Origin: Anaerolineales bacterium
GTDB lineage: Bacteria > Chloroflexota > Anaerolineae > Anaerolineales > Villigracilaceae
NCBI GenBank assembly: GCA_016928525.1
Contig: JAFGKO010000073.1
Coordinates: 1-18,493, forward strand
DNA length: 18,493 nucleotides
Direction: 5' to 3'
In this document: one piece after another, positions 1 through 7,738 of the stretch
Layout: every line of letters begins with the position of its first letter
Numbering within the stretch: the first letter of the stretch is position 1
Position numbers and translations under genes: made by a program
The notes under the pieces: generated by a model
Database searches by the model: none
Told to the model about the DNA's origin: nothing
The model's input: only the letters and a program-made list of their open reading frames with translations

Positions 1-923
1 CCAGCCACGCCGCCATATTCATCCACCACGATCGCCATATGGATGCGCTGCGCCTGCATCTCGGTCAGCAGGGCATCGGCCTTCTTGGTGTCGGGTACAA
101 AATAAGCCGGGCGCAGCAGATCACGTATACTGGCTTTTTCGCGGCCATCTTGCATGCCATGCAACAGGTCTTTGGCATATAACAGGCCGATGATATTGTC
201 GATCTCGTTCTCGAAAACCGGCACACGTGAATGACCGGTTTGGGTGAATGCTTTTGCCGTCTGCATGAGCGAAGTGTTGACGTCAAAAGCCAGCATGTCC
301 ATACGCGGCACCATGATCTCACGCGCCAGCGTATCGCCAAACTGGAAAATGGAATAGATCATCTGGCGTTCTTCGCGCTCCAGCCCGCCCTCTTCCTGCT
401 CTGATTCGACCCAGGTTCTAAGCTCGTCTTCGGTCATTTGCGCGGCCACCGGCGCCGGCCACTGCGAGTTGAGCAACAGCACGGGCAGGAAGACCAGCGG
501 CGTCATGACGAAGATCAAGGCGCGGGTGAACGTTCCCAGGCGCAGGCTCCAGCGCTCCGGTTCGCGCAGGATATTACCCTCAACGATAAACTCCACCACC
601 ATCAAGGTCAAAGCCACCAGTAGGATGATCAGCAACAAGATGACGAGCGCGAAGCGGGACTCCCCCGCGGCCTGCCCGGCCATCGACAGGATGACCCCGG
701 CGAGCAGGATGCGCATGGCTGTCTGGCTGAAACGCAGAGTGGGACGCAAACGGGCGTCTTCGATCAATGCGAGCGTACGGTCCACGGCTTCAGGGTTTCC
801 CTCTCTCAAGGAGAGCAAACGCAGCGGACGCAGGTTCAGCAAACTGACGCGCGTTGCCGCGATCAACAGGTCAAGAATTACAAATAAAATACTAAGCGGG
901 ATGCCCCACTCAATCTGTATCAC
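1..923 (-). CDS. CNNM/CBS-domain membrane protein (CorC/HlyC-like), 3' end cut by window edge
   Basis: Minus-strand gene starting at GTG (921-923) and open to the left edge; 307 residues are visible. GGAG sits about 6 nt before the GTG. The N-terminus holds hydrophobic segments at about residues 7-24, 70-83, 91-115 and 132-152, as in the CNNM (DUF21) membrane domain. From about 195 a CBS pair begins (GDTLAREIMVPRMDM, then HSRVPVFENEIDNIIGLLYAKDLL) and the last visible residues, MAIVVDEYGGVAG, are the classic CorC/HlyC CBS signature. Members of this family are linked to divalent-cation (Mg/Co) transport or homeostasis; the old name hemolysin is not evidence of a toxin. The start overlaps the last 14 nt of glmU, so the two are probably translationally coupled. 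The membrane part is rather divergent and short, so the family call rests mainly on the CBS region. The C-terminal transporter-associated domain would lie outside the window. Confidence 0.88.
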   Translation of the reverse strand, partial: MIQIEWGIPLSILFVILDLLIAATRVSLLNLRPLRLLSLREGNPEAVDRTLALIEDARLRPTLRFSQTAMRILLAGVILSMAGQAAGESRFALVILLLIILLVALTLMVVEFIVEGNILREPERWSLRLGTFTRALIFVMTPLVFLPVLLLNSQWPAPVAAQMTEDELRTWVESEQEEGGLEREERQMIYSIFQFGDTLAREIMVPRMDMLAFDVNTSLMQTAKAFTQTGHSRVPVFENEIDNIIGLLYAKDLLHGMQDGREKASIRDLLRPAYFVPDTKKADALLTEMQAQRIHMAIVVDEYGGVA

Positions 924-2271
924 GTTTCTCCAACTTTCGTATGGCCCGGGCTGGCATGCCTACCACGAGCGTGTTCTCAGGAACGTCTTTGGTGACGACT
1001 GCTCCAGCGCCAGTGCGCGAGCGAGCCCCAATTTTCAAGGGCGCTACCAACATGGTGTCCGAGCCAATGAATACATCCTCGCCAATTTCAGTAGGATGCT
1101 TCTTTGCGCCATCGTAGTTACAGGTAATGGTGCCCGCGCCGATATTGGTGTTAGCGCCGATCCTCGCATTGCCGATGTACGAGAAATGTCCCATTTTGAC
1201 GCCGGGGCCGAGAGTGGAGTCTTTCACCTCGCCAAAGTTGCCCATGTGGACGTGCGCCATCAGGTGCGCACCCTTGCGCAAGCGGGCAAAGGGACCGATA
1301 TCCACGTCCTCTTCGAGGCGCGCACTTTCCATCACCGACATAAAAACCTTGCACCTGTCCCCAATCTGCGAGTTGCGGATGTGGGCATTGGGGCCGATCT
1401 CACAACTTTCGCCAATGGTCGTCCCCCCCTGAATGTAAGTATTGGGCAATACCACTGTATCCTTACCTATCGTCACACCTGCTTCGATATAGGTTGAGGC
1501 CGGGTCCAGCATGGTCACGCCCGCCAGCATCAGGTCCCGGTTGATGCGCTGGCGCATGGCCGCCTCCGCTTCGGCAAGATGGACTCGCGTGTTGATGCCG
1601 ATCGTCTCCACCAGATTATCGTGGACCAGCGCCCGCACAGGCAAGCCATCCCCGACCGCCAATTCGATGGTGTCGGTCAGGTAATATTCGCCCTTTTTGG
1701 GGTTTTTCTGGATGCGCCCGAGCGCCTCCCACAGCCAGTCGGCGGAAAAGCAGTACGCCCCTACATTGAGCTCCTTGATAGCTTTCTGCTCCGCTGTAGC
1801 AACATATTCTTCCACAATGGCAGCAACAGTACCATCCTCTTTGCGCACGATACGGCCAAACCCACGCGGGTCTTCGGCGACCACGGTCAACATCGAAATC
1901 GGGCCAGTATTCTGCTTTTGTGTTTCGACCAGTCTCCGGAAGGTTTCTCCGCGCAGCAAGGGCATATCTGCATAAGTGACGATGACATAATCGCTCTTAC
2001 CTTTAAGCACGGGCTCAGCCTGCATGGCGGCATGTCCTGTGCCGAGTTGCGGTTCCTGCAAAACACAGACCGCCTCCTCGCCAACGAAATCGTTTACCTT
2101 ATCCGCGCCATGACCAATAATCACAACCGGCTTCTCGCCAGAGGCCTGTTTCACCGCCTGAAGTGTATGCCAGAGCATTGGCTTTCCGGCCAATGGATGC
2201 AGCACCTTTGGCAGGTCCGATTTCATGCGAGTGCCTTGTCCGGCGGCAAGCAGAACAGCGGCAATCTTCAT
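910..2271 (-). CDS. glmU: Bifunctional N-acetylglucosamine-1-phosphate uridyltransferase / glucosamine-1-phosphate acetyltransferase
   Basis: 453 aa, the usual GlmU length. The enzyme acetylates glucosamine-1-P and then couples it to UTP, giving UDP-GlcNAc for peptidoglycan and other cell-envelope polymers in the cytoplasm. The N-terminal uridyltransferase domain shows the nucleotide-binding loop LAAGQGTRM (residues 8-16) with K22 (LPKVLHPLAGKPM). From about 250 the sequence is left-handed beta-helix hexapeptide repeats. The acetyltransferase site is visible as KMGHFSYIGNA, with catalytic-type His362, and NIGAGTITCNYDG. ATG at 2271 was chosen because AGGAG lies 7 nt upstream and MKIAAVLLAAG is the family start; an in-frame ATG at 2355 lies inside the palindromic region and would add 28 unrelated residues. 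The gene overlaps the CNNM/CBS gene downstream. It is preceded by a possible -10 box and a long hairpin. Confidence 0.97.
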   Translation of the reverse strand: MKIAAVLLAAGQGTRMKSDLPKVLHPLAGKPMLWHTLQAVKQASGEKPVVIIGHGADKVNDFVGEEAVCVLQEPQLGTGHAAMQAEPVLKGKSDYVIVTYADMPLLRGETFRRLVETQKQNTGPISMLTVVAEDPRGFGRIVRKEDGTVAAIVEEYVATAEQKAIKELNVGAYCFSADWLWEALGRIQKNPKKGEYYLTDTIELAVGDGLPVRALVHDNLVETIGINTRVHLAEAEAAMRQRINRDLMLAGVTMLDPASTYIEAGVTIGKDTVVLPNTYIQGGTTIGESCEIGPNAHIRNSQIGDRCKVFMSVMESARLEEDVDIGPFARLRKGAHLMAHVHMGNFGEVKDSTLGPGVKMGHFSYIGNARIGANTNIGAGTITCNYDGAKKHPTEIGEDVFIGSDTMLVAPLKIGARSRTGAGAVVTKDVPENTLVVGMPARAIRKLEKRDTD

Positions 2272-2310
2272 ACATTTGCTCCTATGTATCTTATCAAAAA
2301 GAGGGGGGAA

Positions 2311-2353
2311 GTGGGGTGTTGTGGGCTGGCTTCGCCAGCCCACAACACCCCAC
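2311..2353. repeat. 20-bp perfect inverted repeat in front of glmU
   Basis: Arms 2311-2330 and 2334-2353 are exact reverse complements separated by TTC. The core reads GGGCTGGCTTCGCCAGCCC. Short T-rich stretches flank both sides (2361-2366 on plus; AAAAAG at 2296-2301, read as CTTTTT on minus), so it could terminate transcription in either direction. It lies 40 nt upstream of the glmU start and would fall at the 5' end of a glmU transcript. It could instead be a copy of a dispersed palindromic repeat; this cannot be decided from one copy. Confidence 0.8.
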
Positions 2354-2363
2354 ACCCCGATTT

Positions 2364-2369
2364 TTTATA
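2364..2369 (-). promoter_or_regulatory. Possible -10 element for glmU
   Basis: On the minus strand TATAAA lies downstream of the tRNA-side terminators and about 95 nt upstream of the glmU ATG. The best -35 at 17-nt spacing is only TTATTT, so this is a weak call. It is the only -10-like box I see between the terminator at 2391-2427 and the hairpin at 2311-2353. Start of transcription would be near 2357, just before the hairpin. Confidence 0.35.
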
Positions 2370-2390
2370 GAGAAGATAGGTTCCTGAAAT

Positions 2391-2427
2391 AAAACAGGCC
2401 TGCGCTCTGCGGGGCAGCGCACGGCCT
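2391..2427 (-). terminator. Terminator-like hairpin (second) downstream of tRNA-Gln
   Basis: On the minus strand an 11-bp stem with one bulged base (2396-2406 paired with 2416-2427) closes a 9-nt loop and is followed by TGTTTTATTT. It sits just beyond the first terminator and just before the putative glmU promoter. Confidence 0.6.
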
Positions 2428-2440
2428 GCTTGGGTTTAGA

Positions 2441-2462
2441 GAAAAAGCCCCGCTAAAGCGGG
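2441..2462 (-). terminator. Rho-independent terminator downstream of tRNA-Gln
   Basis: On the minus strand CCCGC-TTTA-GCGGG is followed by GCTTTTTC. The stem is short but GC-rich, with a five-T tract, and starts 24 nt after the tRNA 3' end. Confidence 0.7.
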
Positions 2463-2485
2463 AATCGGCGAGCGTAAGGAAAAGG

Positions 2486-2556
2486 CTGGGGCGCCTGGAT
2501 TCGAACCAAGAACCACGGCTCCAAAGGCCGGTGTGTTGCCGTTACACCACGCCCCA
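2486..2556 (-). tRNA. trnQ: tRNA-Gln, anticodon UUG
   Basis: Minus-strand cloverleaf of 71 nt including discriminator G. The acceptor stem TGGGGCG/CGCCCCA is perfect (2550-2556 with 2487-2493), the D stem is GTGT/ACAC, and the anticodon loop CTTTGGA gives UUG. The T stem CTTGG/CCAGG (one G-U pair) encloses TTCGAAT. A UGGGGC start and G73 are typical of glutamine tRNAs. The outermost anticodon-stem pair is a C-U mismatch (27-43). CCA is not fully encoded: the genomic sequence after the discriminator reads CCT. The gene sits 58 nt after the response-regulator stop, on the same strand, and is followed by two terminators. Confidence 0.95.
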
Positions 2557-2614
2557 AGGTTGCCCCTTCGGGCGGGCAAGATTGTATCACATGGCAGGCG
2601 GATGGGCAATATCG

Positions 2615-3649
2615 CTACTCTTCTTCTCCGGGCGCCAATCCCAGTTGGCGCGCCTGATCGTATGTGATTGCATCCGGATTGGTTGGGACACCGCCTTGCT
2701 TTGCCGCCGCATCTTCCCAGAAAGCTTCTAATTCATCTGTAGTAATATTTTTTTTGGTACCCAGAAGTTTTTCAATTTCTGCTGAAGTGGTTTGTGTAAC
2801 CGGTTCCTCATATTTTGTTTTTTCTTCGTCATCATCTGAAACAACGGGAGCCACCCCCATTTGCTTCAAAGTTCTCTTCACCTCGCCACGAACTGCCAGC
2901 ATAGCACTGATGGTTTCCAGGACACTTTCAGGCGTCGCCAGATTATTGCCCGCCAATAACAACGCGTAGGCCGCGTTGACCGGGATGAGCAATAAGTCAT
3001 GATCACCGCCAACAAACACGTGGTAGTTGTCCAATTCTTCCTGGTGCATGTAACGCGATACTTTTAGCCCGGCGCTATAAATCGCCATCAAGGCCGAAAA
3101 CAGGGAGGCTTCCATGCTGCTATCTTTCAAGGCGCCAGCACAGGCCAGCACTCTTCCGCGGTCACTGAGCAGGTAAACAGCCTGGGCATTGGTATCCTGC
3201 CTGAAATTGGCCAGCAGGTTCGAGAGCGTCTGATGCTGGCTCGATTTCGTATCCCCTTCCTCGGGCAAAATTGTGCGATCCAGGCCGAGCGATCGTTCCA
3301 CGACATCCAGAAAGTCTGTCAAGGGGACGGGTTTGTCAAATACGGCGGCGGCTCCTGCGTTCAGGATTTCCTCACGCGCCTTGCGATCTGTCAGACCGGT
3401 AATGAGAATGGCACGGGAATCCGGATAACGAGCACGTACCTTATGCAACAACTCCACGCCCGTAATGCCCGGCAAGCGATAGTCCGCTACTAACAAATCT
3501 ATTTTGCTGCGTGAAGCTTCCAGTAATGCTTCCTCGCCAGAAGGCGCTTCGATGATCTCTAACTCGTGCGCCAACGTATCCAGCGTGGAATGTAGCAATT
3601 TCAGAATATCACGCTGATCATCTACCAATAGAATGCGGGGAGCAGACAT
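2615..3649 (-). CDS. Response regulator with Roadblock/LC7-like domain and acidic tail
   Basis: 344 aa. Residues 1-120 are a complete receiver domain: D10-D11, phosphoacceptor D56 (VADYRLPG), T84 (LITGLTD) and K106 (FDKPV), so phosphorylation by a histidine kinase is expected. Residues about 143-255 look like a Roadblock/LC7 fold (NFRQDTNAQAVYLLSDRGRVLA, then HDLLLIPVNAAYALLLAG); that part is judged by pattern and is less certain. No helix-turn-helix or output enzyme is visible. The last 75 residues are acidic and low in complexity at first (SDDDEEK), probably flexible. AGGA precedes the ATG, and the gene starts 20 nt after oppF1, so it probably shares that mRNA. Roadblock proteins often pair with small Ras-like GTPases (MglB-MglA); none is present here. 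No cognate kinase is in the window. Confidence 0.85.
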   Translation of the reverse strand: MSAPRILLVDDQRDILKLLHSTLDTLAHELEIIEAPSGEEALLEASRSKIDLLVADYRLPGITGVELLHKVRARYPDSRAILITGLTDRKAREEILNAGAAAVFDKPVPLTDFLDVVERSLGLDRTILPEEGDTKSSQHQTLSNLLANFRQDTNAQAVYLLSDRGRVLACAGALKDSSMEASLFSALMAIYSAGLKVSRYMHQEELDNYHVFVGGDHDLLLIPVNAAYALLLAGNNLATPESVLETISAMLAVRGEVKRTLKQMGVAPVVSDDDEEKTKYEEPVTQTTSAEIEKLLGTKKNITTDELEAFWEDAAAKQGGVPTNPDAITYDQARQLGLAPGEEE

Positions 3650-3669
3650 AAGACTTTCCTTGAGGTGAA

Positions 3670-4650
3670 TTACTTGACCATCCAGCAGGCAACCCAGTGG
3701 TCAGGGCTGACCTCGCGGAACTCCGGCTCTTGTTGGGAGCAGATTTCTTCCGCGATCGGGCAGCGCGGATGGAAGCGGCAGCCCGAAGGCGGGTTGAGCG
3801 GGCTGGGCACATCCCCTTTTAGGATTACCCGCTCACGCTTGAGGTGCGGGTCCGGGATGGGGATGGCCGACATCAGGGCCCGGGTGTAGGGATGCAGTGG
3901 GTTCTTGAACAACTCGTCCCGCCCGGTCAACTCCACCATCTTGCCCAGGTACATGACTGCCACCCGGTCGGAGATATGCTCCACCACGCTCAAGTTGTGC
4001 GCGATGAACAGATAGGTCAGCCCAAACTCATGCTGCAAGTCCTTCAGGATATTCAAAACCTGGGACTGGATGGAGACATCCAAAGCCGAGACCGGCTCAT
4101 CGCAGATGATGAATTTGGGCCGCAACGCCAGCGCGCGCGCAATTCCGATGCGCTGCCGTTGTCCGCCCGAGAACTCGTGCGGGTAGCGCCGGGCATGGTA
4201 ATCTTCCAACCCGACTTTCTTGAGCGTCTCGATCATGATCTCGAAGCGCTCCTTGGGCGTGCCAATCTTGTGGATGTGCAACCCTTCCATGATCGACTCG
4301 CCGATCGGCACGCGTGGATCCAGCGAAGCGTACGGGTCCTGGAAGATGATCTGCATATCACGGCGGATGGCTTTCAGTTCGTTGCCGCGCAACTCGAGCA
4401 TATTACGGCCATCGAAAGACACTTCACCCGAAGTCGGTTCGATCAGGCGCAGCATACTGCGGCCAACAGTGGTCTTGCCGCATCCGGATTCTCCCACCAA
4501 CCCCAGCGTCTCGCCCTTGCGCACCGAGAAACTAACGTTATCCACAGCCTGCACGTGCGCCACCACCCGCTGTAACAGCCCGGCTCGCACCGGGAAATAT
4601 TTCACCAGATTCTTGACTTCCACCAGGTATTCGTTGACAGTTTCACTCAT
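3670..4650 (-). CDS. oppF: Peptide ABC transporter ATP-binding protein, OppF/DppF type (cluster 1)
   Basis: 326 aa cytoplasmic ATPase powering oligo/dipeptide uptake, expected to pair with OppD in a heterodimer. Walker A is GESGCGKTT (53-61), followed by the Q-loop in [13 protein letters not shown], signature [14 protein letters not shown], Walker [13 protein letters not shown] and H-loop [10 protein letters not shown]. The C-terminal oligopeptide/dipeptide transporter region carries CRFHPRC, EEIC and ACW, the four-cysteine motif that in some DppD/OppD-type proteins holds an iron-sulfur cluster. ATG at 4650 was chosen because GGAG lies upstream and [19 protein letters not shown] is a normal family start; it overlaps the oppD1 stop by 8 nt (ATGAGTGA). 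An ATG at 4707 would add 19 residues encoded inside oppD1. No permease gene follows; the response regulator does. Confidence 0.95.
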   Translation of the reverse strand: MSETVNEYLVEVKNLVKYFPVRAGLLQRVVAHVQAVDNVSFSVRKGETLGLVGESGCGKTTVGRSMLRLIEPTSGEVSFDGRNMLELRGNELKAIRRDMQIIFQDPYASLDPRVPIGESIMEGLHIHKIGTPKERFEIMIETLKKVGLEDYHARRYPHEFSGGQRQRIGIARALALRPKFIICDEPVSALDVSIQSQVLNILKDLQHEFGLTYLFIAHNLSVVEHISDRVAVMYLGKMVELTGRDELFKNPLHPYTRALMSAIPIPDPHLKRERVILKGDVPSPLNPPSGCRFHPRCPIAEEICSQQEPEFREVSPDHWVACWMVK

Positions 4651-5683
4651 CGATCGTTGCTCCAATGGACTGGCCGGATGAGAACGGCGCGTGATGCCCC
4701 TCCCCATCCTGATACAACCAACAGCGTACTTTGTGTCCGGGTTTGTAATCGATCAAGTCGGGCTTGGTTTCCGCACAGATGCTCAAACCGTGCTCCAGCA
4801 TGGCCTTGCAGCGTGGGGCAAAGCGGCAGCCCGGCGGCAGGTTCACCAGGTTCGGCACCGAACCGGGGATGACTTCCAGGCGTTCCTTGAGCTTGCCCAG
4901 GATGGGGATCGAACCGATCAGGCCCACCGTGTAGGGATGCAGCGGCGTATCGAACAGCGTGCCCACCTCCGCCTGCTCCACGATCTCCCCGGCGTACATG
5001 ACCGCCACACGTTCACACATCTCCGCCACCACCCCCAGGTCATGCGTGATCAGGATAATGGCTGTGCCGGTATTCTCGCGCAGGTTACGCATCAAGTCCA
5101 GGATCTGCGCCTGGATGGTCACATCCAGGGCGGTGGTGGGTTCATCTGCGATCAGCAACTCCGGCAGGCAAGCCAACGCCATAGCAATCATCACGCGCTG
5201 GGCCATACCCCCCGAAAGCTCGTGCGGATAGGCATCCACACGCCGTTCGGCGTCTGGGATGCCCACCATCTTCAGCAATTCCACCGCCCGCTTGTAGCCC
5301 GCTTCCTTGCCAAAGTCCTGGTGGATGCTGAGCACCTCACCGATCTGGTCGCCCACCCTGAAGACCGGGTTCAACGCCGTCTGCGGCTGCTGGAAGATCA
5401 TCGAGATGCGGTTGCCGCGCACGTGGATCATCTCGTTCTCGGGCAGCTTGAGCAGGTCGGTTCCGTCGAACAGAATCTCGCCCGCCTCCACCTTGCCCGG
5501 CGCGGAGATCAGGCGCATGATCGAAAGGGAAGTGACGCTCTTGCCACAGCCGGACTCGCCCACCAATCCCAGCACTTCGCCTGGGTAGACCTCGAAGTCC
5601 ACACCATCCACGGCGCGAACCGTCCCATCTTCGGTGTAGAAGTAGGTCTTCAATTTTTTGACTTCCAGTAAGGGTTTCTTCAT
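4643..5683 (-). CDS. oppD: Peptide ABC transporter ATP-binding protein, OppD/DppD type (cluster 1)
   Basis: 346 aa. Walker A GESGCGKS (42-49), [12 protein letters not shown]-loop, signature [15 protein letters not shown], Walker [13 protein letters not shown] and ITHDLGVV H-loop are all intact, so it should hydrolyse ATP. The C-terminus has CRFAPRC, ICAE and RCW, the conserved cysteine set of the family. ATG at 5683 is preferred: it gives the normal [15 protein letters not shown] start, while the in-frame ATG at 5719 lies inside a TATAAT box. AGGAG is present but about 12 nt away, so initiation may be weak. The gene follows the second binding protein by 61 nt and is coupled to oppF1. It is similar in type to oppD2 at 15900-16889 but clearly diverged, so it is not a recent duplicate. 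Confidence 0.95.
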   Translation of the reverse strand: MKKPLLEVKKLKTYFYTEDGTVRAVDGVDFEVYPGEVLGLVGESGCGKSVTSLSIMRLISAPGKVEAGEILFDGTDLLKLPENEMIHVRGNRISMIFQQPQTALNPVFRVGDQIGEVLSIHQDFGKEAGYKRAVELLKMVGIPDAERRVDAYPHELSGGMAQRVMIAMALACLPELLIADEPTTALDVTIQAQILDLMRNLRENTGTAIILITHDLGVVAEMCERVAVMYAGEIVEQAEVGTLFDTPLHPYTVGLIGSIPILGKLKERLEVIPGSVPNLVNLPPGCRFAPRCKAMLEHGLSICAETKPDLIDYKPGHKVRCWLYQDGEGHHAPFSSGQSIGATIDE

Positions 5684-5717
5684 TGTCTCGCTTCTCTCCT
5701 CTTGCCGGATTGCTAGC

Positions 5718-5723
5718 ATTATA
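5718..5723 (-). promoter_or_regulatory. Possible -10 box (TATAAT) before oppD1
   Basis: A consensus TATAAT, preceded by TTTGC, lies 34 nt upstream of the oppD1 start in the gap after the second binding protein. No good -35 hexamer is present at 16-18 nt (AACGAG at 17). It may give an extra internal start for oppD1-oppF1-response regulator, or be chance. Confidence 0.4.
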
Positions 5724-5744
5724 GCAAAGATTCTATTGTTCTCG

Positions 5745-7724
5745 TTACGGATTTGGGATCGCTAGCGCAGGCGCAGCATACAATCCCGAAAGGCCATCGA
5801 CGAACTTGTCAAACGGATAACGTATATTTCGATAAGCATCGATACGCATGCCCGTATATAAAGGGATGAGGGGTAAGTCTTGCATCAAAACGAACTGGAT
5901 TTCGGACACGTGAGCTCTTGCCCCTTCCAGATCGCTGGTCTGCCCCCACGCTTCGCACTCAGACTGCAGTCTGCTTCCGTTATAAGCAAACGGATTCTCC
6001 TCTGACGGCGTGAACCATTCACACAGATAAGCCGGGTAAGCGCTCAAACGCCAGCCCAGCAAGGCCATATCATAGTTTCCAGAACCATAAACCTCATACA
6101 GCAGCACGTCTGCAGCGCTCAGGCGCACTTCAACGGACAATCCCAGCGTCTCTGCACGCCGGGCGATATACACAGCCGCTTCGGCCCGCTGGGTATCCAC
6201 CGCATAAGCAGGTGAAAGCAAAGAAAATTGCGGTAGCAGGGTACCGTCAGGAGCTTTAAGTCCCCTGCCGGCTGTATCCGCTGTGGGCTCTTCGTTCCAG
6301 GTATAGCCTGCCGCTTTCAAGAGTCCGACGACTTCTGCCAGGCGCATATGGTCTACTGTCCCGGCACATGGCAGCGAGGCTTCCTTGTTTTGCCAGTAAT
6401 CGTCCAACACAAAGCTGGTTAATGGGGCAGCATCTTCACTCAGGCCTTCAGTCAACGCTTGTGGATTGATCATACAGGCCAGCGCCTGATGCAAGGCCGG
6501 GTCTGCCAGATACGGATTGGCATGGTTGAAAGCCAGGAAACGTGCGCTACGAGTCACATTACGACTGAGCGTTATTTCAGGCGCATTTTCCAGCCGGGCA
6601 ACAGAATCGGATGACAACCCGGCAGACGTTAGAATCACATCGACCTCATCGTTGAGCAAAGCGCTCACAGCCGTTGCTTCATTGGGATAGGTTATGTAAC
6701 GGACATTATCGAACCAGGGATCGCCCAAGGGTGTCCCCAAATTGGCCTGGTTTTCAAAGTTCCCTAGGATACGGCTCTCGAAGCGCCACGGTCCCATAGT
6801 TGGTTCGTTGGTATTGGCCAACGAAAACAGGGCAGCGCGCGCTTCGGCCAGTTTCGTCTCGTATTCAGTGCGATTCTTTTCGAGCTTGTTATAAACGCTA
6901 TTCAGTTCTTCCTGCAATTCCTGTGCCTGCTTCGATGTATTCTGATACACCGTACTGGCTGGAGCCATTGTGTTTAGCGAGAGATTTAAATCATCTACCT
7001 GGGATTGCATTTCGGCAAACTCAGCTTCCAGCTCGCGGATGGTTGGCAACAACGCTTCATCTGGCAGGAGCTCGACAGCCTTGACAATGCGTGGTTGCCA
7101 GTAAGCCTGATTGAGGATCGGTCCCTGCAGAACCCCATACTGCCAGTCGGCAACAGTGGGCATGCCCTTGAAATAAAACTTGACCGTGCTCTCATCCAGC
7201 GCTTCAACATAATCAAGCAAATCCGGGTCGTAAGCCTGGCGCCAGTTGAGGCCGAGCCGAAAACTCATGGCTGTATTGGCCGTAAAAGCCACATCGTTAG
7301 CGGTGAGAGGCGAACCATCCGTCCAGGTCAGGTCCGGTTGCAGGCTGACCGTCGCTGTGCAGGTGGCGGCATCACATACCAGGGGAGTGGGCTCTCCTTT
7401 GGCGGTAGCAGGCTCCAAGCGTTGCCCTGAGCGCGCCGAAGGGCCCAACAAAGGAGGCGCTAGGTGGTAAAGACGCGGCCAATAGTCGGCTTGAGTCGCA
7501 TAATTCCAGTAGTCAGCGCCCGTTTCGTCGAACAAAGTCCAAACGTTCGTGGTGGTTACTTCACCCAAAACGGCAACCCGCAGCAAGGACCCGCGCTGCG
7601 GCAGATGGGTGGGTGTAGCAGGAGCTGTTGTGTTTGTAGCTACCGGTGTAGGAAGCGGCTCCGCTGTGACTGTACAGGCGGCCAGCAAGAGAGCGGCAAG
7701 CAGCAAAAAACGGAGAGACCGCAT
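5745..7724 (-). CDS. Peptide-binding lipoprotein (SBP_bac_5) with a coiled-coil insert
   Basis: 659 aa. The N-terminus is a lipoprotein signal (RFLLLAALLLAAC, lipidated C17) followed by a Thr/Pro/Ala linker to about residue 45. The body matches family 5 solute-binding proteins: LTWTDGSPLTANDVAFT, later a conserved lobe ending in QDLPLIPLYTGMRIDAYRNIRYP. Such proteins capture oligopeptides or similar solutes outside the membrane and pass them to an OppBC channel. Residues about 229-300 form a heptad-rich, highly charged segment (EAEFAEMQSQVDDLNLSL, then QAQELQEELNSVYNKLEKNR) predicted to be a coiled coil, absent from ordinary family members. ATG 7724 was chosen because it starts the signal peptide; it lies 14 nt after the upstream SBP stop, with AGGA about 11 nt away. 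The ligand is unknown. Confidence 0.88.
   Translation of the reverse strand: MRSLRFLLLAALLLAACTVTAEPLPTPVATNTTAPATPTHLPQRGSLLRVAVLGEVTTTNVWTLFDETGADYWNYATQADYWPRLYHLAPPLLGPSARSGQRLEPATAKGEPTPLVCDAATCTATVSLQPDLTWTDGSPLTANDVAFTANTAMSFRLGLNWRQAYDPDLLDYVEALDESTVKFYFKGMPTVADWQYGVLQGPILNQAYWQPRIVKAVELLPDEALLPTIRELEAEFAEMQSQVDDLNLSLNTMAPASTVYQNTSKQAQELQEELNSVYNKLEKNRTEYETKLAEARAALFSLANTNEPTMGPWRFESRILGNFENQANLGTPLGDPWFDNVRYITYPNEATAVSALLNDEVDVILTSAGLSSDSVARLENAPEITLSRNVTRSARFLAFNHANPYLADPALHQALACMINPQALTEGLSEDAAPLTSFVLDDYWQNKEASLPCAGTVDHMRLAEVVGLLKAAGYTWNEEPTADTAGRGLKAPDGTLLPQFSLLSPAYAVDTQRAEAAVYIARRAETLGLSVEVRLSAADVLLYEVYGSGNYDMALLGWRLSAYPAYLCEWFTPSEENPFAYNGSRLQSECEAWGQTSDLEGARAHVSEIQFVLMQDLPLIPLYTGMRIDAYRNIRYPFDKFVDGLSGLYAAPALAIPNP
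7424..7444. repeat. REP-like imperfect palindrome inside the second SBP gene
   Basis: GCCCT and AGGGC arms flank GAGCGCGCCGA. The form resembles short CCCTGAGC...CGAAGGG palindromes that I recall as dispersed repeats in several bacterial genomes. It is translated in frame as part of GPSARSGQRLEP, so if it is an insertion it has been accommodated in the protein. One copy only; low certainty. Confidence 0.35.
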
Positions 7725-7738
7725 TGATAAAGAAAATC

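Noticed and set aside
469..1497. Long plus-strand open frame (342 codons)
   Set aside because: It lies antisense to glmU and the CNNM/CBS gene, both of which have clear family motifs; no SD and low-complexity, Arg/Ser-rich start.
2486..2556. tRNA-Gln as an integration site of a mobile element
   Set aside because: No integrase, no direct repeat of the tRNA 3' end seen in the window, and housekeeping genes on the downstream side.
4691..5671. Long plus-strand open frame opposite oppD1
   Set aside because: His/Gln/Arg-rich composition typical of the complement of a GC-rich gene; oppD1 motifs are unambiguous.
7424..7444. Palindrome as an internal terminator
   Set aside because: The stem is only 5 bp plus imperfect pairing and there is no T tract on either strand.
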